Shown here piece after piece: positions 58,300 to 64,000 of a DNA stretch of 64,000 bases. The notes below the pieces were generated by a model, which was not told where the DNA came from, made no database searches, and saw only the letters and a program-made list of their open reading frames with translations. The stretch spans positions 41,059 to 105,058 of the forward strand of contig NZ_JAGHQW010000017.1 in assembly GCF_017744115.1 (NCBI RefSeq), given 5' to 3'. This DNA is from Salinisphaera sp. G21_0 (GTDB lineage: Bacteria > Pseudomonadota > Gammaproteobacteria > Pseudomonadales > Endozoicomonadaceae). Both the position numbers and the translations under genes were made by a program. Position 1 is the first letter of the stretch; every line of letters begins with the position of its first letter.

Positions 58300-60144
58300 A
58301 TGACAGGTAGTGAAGAAAGCAAAAAGTTTGATCACAAATCATTTCTGGAAAAGGTGTCGAGCCGTCCGGGTGTCTATGATATGCGTGATCACAGTGGCAA
58401 AACACTCTATATCGGTAAAGCGAAAAATCTTAAAAATCGCCTCTCAAGCTACTTCCGAGCGACGGGTCTTACCACTAAAACCATGGCTTTGGTAAGTAAG
58501 ATTGCTGATATTCAGCTGACGATTACCCATACTGAAACTGAGGCGCTGCTGCTTGAGCAAAACCTGATAAAAGACAGAAAGCCACCATACAATATTTTGC
58601 TGAGGGACGATAAGTCATACCCCTATATCTATATTTCCGGTGATGATGATTTTCCCAGGATGGACTCCTGTCGTGGACGCAAACGACAGAAAGGCCAGTA
58701 TTTCGGGCCTTACCCGAGTAGCGGAGCGGTTCGGGAAAGCCTGCACCTGCTGCAGAAGATTTTTAAGATACGTCAGTGTACTGACATCTATTTCAACAAT
58801 AGAACCCGGCCCTGCCTGCAATATCAAATCAACCGTTGCAAGGCCCCCTGTGTTGGCCTGGTCTCAAAAGAAGAGTACCAGCAGGATCTTGAGGATACCC
58901 GGCAATTCCTGGATGGCAAAAACCAGCAGTTAATCCGTTCGCTGATAAAGCGCATGGAAGATGCTGCTGACTCGCTGGATTTTGAAGAGGCGGCGGCAAC
59001 CCGCGATAAAATCAACCACCTCCGGGCTGTTCAGGAACAGCAGACGGTGACCAAATCGGCCGGTGATATTGATGTGATCGGGTTTGCCCAAATGGGTGGC
59101 AATACCTGTTTTGACGTGCTCTTTGTTCGTTCTGGCAGGTTGCTTGGTCATAAATATTACTTTCCTGATTTTAAGCTGGAAGCTGAACGGTCTGATTACC
59201 TGGAAGATTTTATGGCCCAGTTCTATGTAAGGCTGTTTGCCAGTCGTGATTTTCCCGAGGAAATCGTGGTTCCGTTTGAGCTGGCCGGTGCAGATACTAT
59301 TGAGGATGCGATCCAGGCGGTTTCTGGCAAGAAAATCAAGATCAAGGACAGAGTACGCTCTGAACGGCACGATTGGTTGGGCCTGGCCAATAAAAATGCG
59401 CAGCAGAATCTTGAAAGTCACCTGGCAAGCAAAAGCCATTTAAACCAGCGATACGCACAACTTAAGGATTTGCTGGACATTGAGCAACCCATCCTGCGTA
59501 TGGAGTGTTTCGATATCAGTCATACCATGGGGGAAGCAACTGTTGCATCCTGTGTGGTATTTGGTCCGGAAGGGCCGGTGTTCAGTGAATACCGTCGTTA
59601 CAATATCACTGGTATAGAGCCCGGGGATGATTATGCCGCCATGGCGATGGCTCTTGATAAGCGTTATCAGAAACTGGCGGAGGCAGATGCAGGGGAGGGG
59701 GCCAGGCCGGATCTTATCATTATTGATGGGGGTAAGGGGCAGTTAGGAAAGGCCTCGGAGGTGATGACCAGGCTGCAATTGCAGATTCCCTTGCTTGGGG
59801 TTGCCAAGGGAGTAACCCGAAAGCCGGGACTTGAAACACTGATTTACCAGGATCAGGAGCTCAACCCCGAAGGTGCTGAGGCGGCATTACTGTTGATACA
59901 GCAGATCCGGGATGAAGCACACCGCTTTGCCATCACCGGGCATCGACAACGCAGGCAAAAGGCCAGAAACCGTTCCGTGCTGGAAGATATTCCGGGTATT
60001 GGCAGCAAAAGGCGTTCAGCTTTATTGAAGTTTTTTGGTGGTCGCGAAGGCGTGAGTGGTGCAACCATCGAAGAATTGAAGAAAGTTGAAGGCATCAGTC
60101 TGAGGCTGGCGCAGCAGATACATGAATATTTTCATAATGACTAG
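58300..60144 (+). CDS. uvrC: UvrABC excinuclease subunit C
   Basis: Makes both incisions in nucleotide excision repair. 614 residues from ATG 58300 (upstream TTG 58276 is in frame but unconserved). N-terminal GIY-YIG nuclease (GVYDMRDHSGKTLYIGKAKN), the CPF/cysteine-rich strip (RPCLQYQINRCKAPCVGLVS), UVR domain (MEDAADSLDFEEAAATRDKI), the RNase H-like nuclease (CFDISHTMGEATVASCVVF, IIDGGKGQLGKASEV) and the C-terminal tandem HhH (EDIPGIGSKRRSALLKFFGG). Ends TAG. Confidence 0.97.
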   Translation: MTGSEESKKFDHKSFLEKVSSRPGVYDMRDHSGKTLYIGKAKNLKNRLSSYFRATGLTTKTMALVSKIADIQLTITHTETEALLLEQNLIKDRKPPYNILLRDDKSYPYIYISGDDDFPRMDSCRGRKRQKGQYFGPYPSSGAVRESLHLLQKIFKIRQCTDIYFNNRTRPCLQYQINRCKAPCVGLVSKEEYQQDLEDTRQFLDGKNQQLIRSLIKRMEDAADSLDFEEAAATRDKINHLRAVQEQQTVTKSAGDIDVIGFAQMGGNTCFDVLFVRSGRLLGHKYYFPDFKLEAERSDYLEDFMAQFYVRLFASRDFPEEIVVPFELAGADTIEDAIQAVSGKKIKIKDRVRSERHDWLGLANKNAQQNLESHLASKSHLNQRYAQLKDLLDIEQPILRMECFDISHTMGEATVASCVVFGPEGPVFSEYRRYNITGIEPGDDYAAMAMALDKRYQKLAEADAGEGARPDLIIIDGGKGQLGKASEVMTRLQLQIPLLGVAKGVTRKPGLETLIYQDQELNPEGAEAALLLIQQIRDEAHRFAITGHRQRRQKARNRSVLEDIPGIGSKRRSALLKFFGGREGVSGATIEELKKVEGISLRLAQQIHEYFHND

Positions 60145-60196
60145 CACCGAAGAGCAGGACTGTGTACCGTATGCCCTGTTTTGATTTCTGGCATCT

Positions 60197-60462
60197 TAGG
60201 GCCTGTTGACGTTTCGTTGCGTGCTCAGTGGCTCAGAAAGGTGTCATATGCGCGAAAGACTTGCGCAGCGCGTAGTTATTCTACGCCAAGCAAGTCTGAC
60301 AAAACAGATGGTACCTTTCTGAGCCACCCTTCGGGCGTATCAGGGCACCCCTATGACTTCGTTGCGGCATTTTGAAAGGCAACCAGCCTTCCTGCTATGC
60401 CGCGCCTCGTCATAGGAGCGCCCTGATACGCTGAGCACGCAACGAAACGTCAACAGGCCCTA
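60197..60462. mobile_element. MITE-like inverted-repeat element, 266 bp
   Basis: Perfect 31-bp terminal inverted repeats (60197-60227 and 60432-60462), beginning TAGGGCCTGTTGACGTTTCG. The terminal TA on both sides is compatible with a TA target duplication, as made by IS630/Tc1-mariner-type transposases. Internal hairpins: TGGCTCAGAAAGGT (60229) with ACCTTTCTGAGCCA (60312), and CGTATCAGGGC (60335-60345) with GCCCTGATACG (60420-60430). No coding capacity. It sits between uvrC and pgsA. Confidence 0.85.
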
Positions 60463-60571
60463 GGATCATCCCGAAAGAGCAAGGCGATATGTCAAACCGT
60501 CCCAATACCGTCCCAAGGCTGCCAGCTGCATGCTTCATAGCCTTACAGCACAAGGGCTTAATTAAGTAGTT

Positions 60572-61135
60572 ATGAACGTCCCGAATTTTCTAACACTAAC
60601 ACGAATTGTTCTGGTCCCATTTCTCGTCATTATTTTTTATCTCCCATTTGAGTGGAGTTACCTTGCCTGTGCTGGAATATTTGCCTTCGCTGCCGCAACG
60701 GACTGGTTTGATGGGTATCTTGCCCGTCGGCTCAACCAGACAACCCCTTTCGGGGCGTTCTTTGACCCGGTCGCTGATAAAATCATGGTTGCCACGGCGC
60801 TGTGCCTGCTGATTGATGAGTTTCGTGCATTCTGGATGACGGTGCCGGCTCTGATCATTATTGGCCGGGAGATCGTCATCTCGGCCCTGAGAGAGTGGAT
60901 GGCTGAACTGGGTAAGCGGACCAGTGTTGCTGTGAGCATGATCGGTAAGGCGAAAACCATGGCTCAAATGGCAGCCATTACCTTACTGCTATTATCGCCA
61001 GTGCCTGTTGATTCCTGGATTGGTTTGCTTGGTATTGTCCTGCTGTACCTTTCTGCAATTCTGACACTATGGTCTATGTATATTTATCTGAAGGCCGCCT
61101 GGCCAGATCTTTCTCCGTTCAACAAGCCTGACTGA
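60572..61135 (+). CDS. pgsA: CDP-diacylglycerol--glycerol-3-phosphate 3-phosphatidyltransferase
   Basis: Makes phosphatidylglycerophosphate, the first committed step to phosphatidylglycerol and cardiolipin. 187 residues, with the CDP-alcohol phosphotransferase motif D-G-x2-A-R-x8-G-x3-D-x3-D visible as DGYLARRLNQTTPFGAFFDP followed by VAD. Several transmembrane helices (VPFLVIIFYLPFEWSYLACA, AAITLLLLSPVPV, LLGIVLLYLSAILTLW). Normally follows uvrC directly; here the MITE-like element separates them. Confidence 0.97.
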   Translation: MNVPNFLTLTRIVLVPFLVIIFYLPFEWSYLACAGIFAFAAATDWFDGYLARRLNQTTPFGAFFDPVADKIMVATALCLLIDEFRAFWMTVPALIIIGREIVISALREWMAELGKRTSVAVSMIGKAKTMAQMAAITLLLLSPVPVDSWIGLLGIVLLYLSAILTLWSMYIYLKAAWPDLSPFNKPD

Positions 61136-61150
61136 TGTGACGGAAAGCGG

Positions 61151-61178
61151 TTGACATCAAAGCAAAAAAACCTAAAAT
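61151..61178 (+). promoter_or_regulatory. Promoter of the tRNA cluster
   Basis: TTGACA (61151-61156), 16-bp spacer, TAAAAT (61173-61178), about 97 bases before the first tRNA. A near-consensus sigma-70 promoter directed at the tRNA-Gly/Cys/Leu/Cys run. Confidence 0.7.
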
Positions 61179-61274
61179 ACGCTTCGTGTTCGGGCGCTGA
61201 CAGGCAGTTAGCCAAAGTCGTCTAGCATTGGTTCTTGATTATCGATTGCCGATTGTCGATTTTCAAAAAAGCGT

Positions 61275-61350
61275 GCGGGAATAGCTCAGTTGGTAGAGCG
61301 CAACCTTGCCAAGGTTGAGGTCGCGAGTTCGAACCTCGTTTCCCGCTCCA
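61275..61350 (+). tRNA. tRNA-Gly (GCC)
   Basis: 76 nt with encoded CCA. Acceptor GCGGGAA/TTCCCGC, anticodon stem CAACC-TTGCCAA-GGTTG with anticodon GCC, T-loop GTTCGAAC. Confidence 0.97.
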
Positions 61351-61458
61351 ATTATTTAATTTATGTGATTCAATTGCATAAATGCGAGCACGATGCATTG
61401 ATGCTTTCAATGTTCAGGTTTGTCTCTTACATCAAGAACAAACCAGGCTCAAGATTCT

Positions 61459-61532
61459 GGCGAGTTAGCAAAGCGGTTATGCAGTGGACTGCAACTCCAT
61501 TTAGACCGGTTCGACTCCGGTACTCGCCTCCA
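61459..61532 (+). tRNA. tRNA-Cys (GCA), copy 1
   Basis: 74 nt with encoded CCA. Acceptor GGCGAGT/ACTCGCC, anticodon loop CTGCAAC with anticodon GCA, T-loop GGTTCGACTCC. Identical to the copy at 61704. Confidence 0.97.
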
Positions 61533-61592
61533 GAATAAAATTACAGGCTGAGCCTGTTTTTTTATGCTTTTACTCTGTACTATTCAAGTACT

Positions 61593-61679
61593 GCCCGAGT
61601 GGTGAAATTGGTAGACACAAGGGACTTAAAATCCCTCGATCGCAAGATCGTGCCGGTTCGAGTCCGGCCTCGGGCACCA
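61593..61679 (+). tRNA. tRNA-Leu (UAA)
   Basis: 87 nt with encoded CCA and a long variable arm (CGATCGCAAGATCG). Acceptor GCCCGAG/CTCGGGC, anticodon loop CTTAAAA with anticodon TAA. Confidence 0.97.
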
Positions 61680-61703
61680 TCCCACCTTTCTTCTTTTTAG
61701 AAG

Positions 61704-61777
61704 GGCGAGTTAGCAAAGCGGTTATGCAGTGGACTGCAACTCCATTTAGACCGGTTCGACTCCGGTACTCGCCTCCA
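61704..61777 (+). tRNA. tRNA-Cys (GCA), copy 2
   Basis: 74 nt with encoded CCA, identical over its whole length to the tRNA-Cys at 61459-61532. The last gene of the cluster; a LIM/DA1-like gene converges 30 bp beyond. Confidence 0.97.
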
Positions 61778-61806
61778 CTTCTCATTTAATAGCTTTTTTC
61801 CTTCTT

Positions 61807-62862
61807 TTAGAAAAAGAAAGAACTCCAGCGACCGGGGAATTTCTTTTTATCCCTGATAAATTCCAGAAGTGAGTTCAGTGGCATATGCTTCAATGACTCT
61901 CTGGCCTCCCGAAACCCATCGCCGTAAATTGGGTCGGCACTTTGCTCTATTTGCTTTTTTCGAAACTCAGCATCTTTGGTGTTAAGGTTTTTTAACCAGA
62001 TATACTCCATTAATACGCACATTCCTTCCTCTACCTTCAGTGGCAGATTTTCATAATAATTGTAAAAAAACCAGGCATGGGTGAGTTCATGAATCATTAC
62101 GGTTCGGAAATGTTCTTCCGGCAGGTTTATCTGGATTAAAATGCAGTCAAAATTTCTGGCTAATATCTGTCCTTTCCGGTGAGTTGTCGTGGTTCGTGTA
62201 ACCCCCAGAATGGGATGATTATCATGAAAGTCATGATGACTGGCGTCATTTAGCTCATCACGGCCGCAGAGTTTTACCGGTGTCTGTGTTGAGTTCAGAC
62301 TAAGTCCAACCGATGCCAGGGCCGAGCGCATTTCAATAGCAATGCGGTCCGCGCGCTCCTGGGTGGAAACGCCATTGAGGCTGCATTTGTTGCAGATAAC
62401 AACCCCGTCGGGATACTGCATACCGCCATTGGTGAGATTTTCACAAACAAGCCGACTGCAGCTGGAACACTCCGGATGCCCATCATGGTTATTGCAAAAA
62501 GCATTGCCCCAGAAATCCACAAAGTAGTTCCTGGTGAGAGGGTTCCGACAGACAGAGCAGAGTGGGGCGGTCTGCTTTTGCGCGCAAACCGGGTGCCAGG
62601 CCATTTTATCAAGTTCTACATAGTTTCCCTTGACGGGCTTTCTGCAGCTCGGACACCTCAGGCAGTCAGGATGAAAGGCCCGGTTCCTGAATACGACAAA
62701 AGCCTTTCCTGCAAATGGCTTCCTGCAGCCACTGCACCTGAAACAGCCCGGGTGCCAGCGCATGCCCATTGCCTTAACGCATTGGCCCTTGAGTGGTTTT
62801 TTACAGCCCTGGCAATAGTTCATGACCTTCCCTGATGTATGAGCAATCAGTTCCCAGACCAT
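61807..62862 (-). CDS. LIM-domain protein with C-terminal DA1-like metallopeptidase
   Basis: 351 residues. N-terminal LIM: C17-x2-C20-x16-H37-x2-C40-x2-C43-x2-C46-x17-H64-x2-C67. More Cys/His pairs follow (C70, C73, H90, C93, C102, C105, C123, H126, C132, C135), forming a second LIM-like module. The C-terminal part has the zinc-peptidase motif HELTHAW at 258-264 and VEEGMCVLMEYIWL at 277-290. Together these match the DA1 family of plants and animals, where HEMMHAW is followed by VEEGICQ. Plant DA1 is a ubiquitin-activated peptidase; I see no ubiquitin-interacting motif here. ATG 62862 has GAGGAA upstream; ATG 62823 is an alternative. It lies between a tRNA cluster and an integrase, suggesting acquisition. 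A host-directed role is inference. Confidence 0.85.
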   Translation of the reverse strand: MVWELIAHTSGKVMNYCQGCKKPLKGQCVKAMGMRWHPGCFRCSGCRKPFAGKAFVVFRNRAFHPDCLRCPSCRKPVKGNYVELDKMAWHPVCAQKQTAPLCSVCRNPLTRNYFVDFWGNAFCNNHDGHPECSSCSRLVCENLTNGGMQYPDGVVICNKCSLNGVSTQERADRIAIEMRSALASVGLSLNSTQTPVKLCGRDELNDASHHDFHDNHPILGVTRTTTTHRKGQILARNFDCILIQINLPEEHFRTVMIHELTHAWFFYNYYENLPLKVEEGMCVLMEYIWLKNLNTKDAEFRKKQIEQSADPIYGDGFREARESLKHMPLNSLLEFIRDKKKFPGRWSSFFF

Positions 62863-62926
62863 TTACGGAAGAATTCCTCCTTTATCACAGGTGAAAACAA
62901 TTCTTATGGTCTTCTTTTCAGCTTAA

Positions 62927-63961
62927 TCAGATATGATGATCGGCAGCCATCTTTTTCAGTCTACTTGCTTCTGCATGGTAGTACTGGCTTGTGGTATTGA
63001 TTGAATCATGACCTGCAAATATAGCAAGGTCTTCGATATCCATTTTTCGAGCGAGGTGCGTCAGCGCTGTATGGCGCAGCGTGTGAAATGGCAGCCCCTG
63101 TAATCTGTGCCTGATATCCGGTGAGGCCTTTCTCTGACAATTTTCCATAAAGGATCGCCACCAGAATCGAAGCCCCCGGGCTGAAAGCGGGGTGATCAGC
63201 CCCCCGGTTTTGCGTGTCTTTGGTGCCAGGGGAAAAGGGTCTCCGTACAGGCCTGAGAATCCATTCATGCGCCTGTATTCAATGATTTGCTGTTGAAGCA
63301 CTTTATTCAGGGGAACCTGTCTTCTTTTTCTGCCCTTGCCCAAAACACTGAGATAAAAACCGTTGTCATTATCGGGGTGTATATCTGAACAGGTATGTCC
63401 CGTCAGCTCAGATTCCCGCAAAGCCAGCCCATAACTTAAAGAGAGGATAAGGCGGGTTCGGGCTGATTCAATCCGTTCTCTTTCGGTACCCATTGGCAGG
63501 CTTGCCAGGCACTCTTTAATAAATTGCCACTCATTATCATAAAAATATCGGATGATGGTGTTGCCCCGGGCCAGCTTTTCACCCGATCGAATAAGTGATG
63601 CGGCCGGATTGCCAGCGGTATAACGATTTTTCTCCAGAAAAGAGAAAAAGGAGGACAGTACATCAATAACCTGATCGATGCTTTTTCCTGGCTTGATCGG
63701 GGATCTGAACATAATCCTCTCCGGCTGACCGGGAAGGATGCCAGGCATCAGCCAGCGCGGTGGTAAGTTCTGCATAAAGTTGACATAGGCTTGCAGGTGT
63801 TTAAGGCGCACATCTTTATACCCAATTCCCAATTCAAAGTATAAAAACGCTGTCAGTCTGGTTATTTCTCGCTCATAACGGCGCAGGGTCTCTTCTGAGC
63901 GGGCCCCGGACTTGTTCAGGAAAAGCACCATTGCTTCACCATCATTGCCCGCTCCCATCAT
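62927..63961 (-). CDS. Tyrosine recombinase / phage-type integrase
   Basis: 344 residues. N-terminal SAM-like core-binding domain (ETLRRYEREITRLTAFLYFE). Catalytic domain: Arg in SYGLALRESELTGH, Lys in LGKGRKRRQVPL, H-x-x-R in FHTLRHTALTHLA, the second His in FAGHDSINTTSQYYH and the nucleophile Tyr at YYH. All catalytic residues are present. It is close to a tRNA cluster, though the adjacent gene is the LIM/DA1 protein, 64 bp downstream on the same strand. It may mark one end of a mobile segment reaching beyond the window. Start ATG 63961 or 63958. Confidence 0.92.
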   Translation of the reverse strand: MMGAGNDGEAMVLFLNKSGARSEETLRRYEREITRLTAFLYFELGIGYKDVRLKHLQAYVNFMQNLPPRWLMPGILPGQPERIMFRSPIKPGKSIDQVIDVLSSFFSFLEKNRYTAGNPAASLIRSGEKLARGNTIIRYFYDNEWQFIKECLASLPMGTERERIESARTRLILSLSYGLALRESELTGHTCSDIHPDNDNGFYLSVLGKGRKRRQVPLNKVLQQQIIEYRRMNGFSGLYGDPFPLAPKTRKTGGLITPLSARGLRFWWRSFMENCQRKASPDIRHRLQGLPFHTLRHTALTHLARKMDIEDLAIFAGHDSINTTSQYYHAEASRLKKMAADHHI

Positions 63962-64000
63962 ATTGTCATTTGCACCATGATGAGCGGGCAGGGCGGGGAG

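Noticed and set aside
61459..61777. tRNA-Cys duplication as attL/attR of a small integrated element
   Set aside because: Both copies are complete functional tRNAs in a normal tRNA cluster, and the sequence between them holds only tRNA-Leu. A duplicated tRNA is the simpler reading.

Overview
The window reads as a chromosomal segment of a marine, host-associated gammaproteobacterium. The housekeeping genes are close to Pseudomonas/Oceanospirillales orthologues (gacA-uvrC-pgsA-tRNA, purB-hflD-mnmA, icd/clpSA/infA/bpt-aat). Between them sit large eukaryote-like genes: F-box, RING-H2, LIM/DA1 peptidase, beta-propeller and octotricopeptide-like repeat (OPR)-RAP proteins. This mix suggests an Endozoicomonas-type invertebrate symbiont. 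That assignment is inference from gene content, not from a marker gene.

Layout. 1-3.6 kb: acnD (cut by the window edge) and prpF of the methylcitrate (propionate) cycle. 3.7-9.1 kb: two minus-strand effector-like genes, an F-box/propeller protein and a 1115-residue unknown. 9.2-12.7 kb: divergent ppsR and ppsA. 12.7-17.4 kb: two paralogous propeller-like genes made by a tandem duplication that also copied the 3' end of ppsA. 17.6-19.8 kb: rraA and pyk. 19.9-31.1 kb: a recombination-built array of OPR-RAP genes (two intact, two broken), flanked by two nearly identical PLP-dependent threonine/serine dehydratase copies, one fused in frame to an OPR fragment. 31.3-38.5 kb: a hypothetical gene, aceA with a divergent LysR regulator, a 43-codon small ORF, an lldD-like gene and glcB. 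38.6-40.1 kb: a RING-H2 protein. 40.3-43.6 kb: purB, hflD, mnmA. 43.9-50 kb: icd, clpS-clpA, infA, and aat-bpt of the N-degron pathway. 50.4-53.5 kb: a coiled-coil protein, a pterin carbinolamine dehydratase, a YiiX-like papain-fold protein and a DUF1285 protein. 53.6-57.3 kb: ETF-ubiquinone oxidoreductase and divergent etfBA. 57.5-61.1 kb: gacA (interrupted by an in-frame amber codon), uvrC, a 266-bp MITE-like element and pgsA. 61.3-61.8 kb: tRNA-Gly, -Cys, -Leu and -Cys. 61.8-64 kb: a LIM/DA1-like metallopeptidase and a tyrosine recombinase.

Functionally, the housekeeping part centres on C2/C3 and fatty-acid carbon: methylcitrate cycle, PEP synthase and pyruvate kinase, glyoxylate shunt against isocitrate dehydrogenase, lactate oxidation, and ETF electron transfer. 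Dyads of the form (C/G)AAAC-N4-GTTTG, resembling the published PsrA operator, lie in front of aceA, the ETF-QO gene and etfBA. This suggests a shared fatty-acid-responsive regulon. The eukaryote-like genes all lie on the minus strand between conserved housekeeping blocks. Three of them carry ubiquitin-system signatures (F-box, RING-H2, LIM/DA1 peptidase).

The most unusual structure is the 10-kb OPR-RAP array. Its 44-residue repeats differ mainly in a short cassette at the repeat boundary that falls into a few discrete types, as expected of a modular nucleic-acid-binding protein. Coordinates, motifs and repeats were read by eye; no database search or structure prediction was run.
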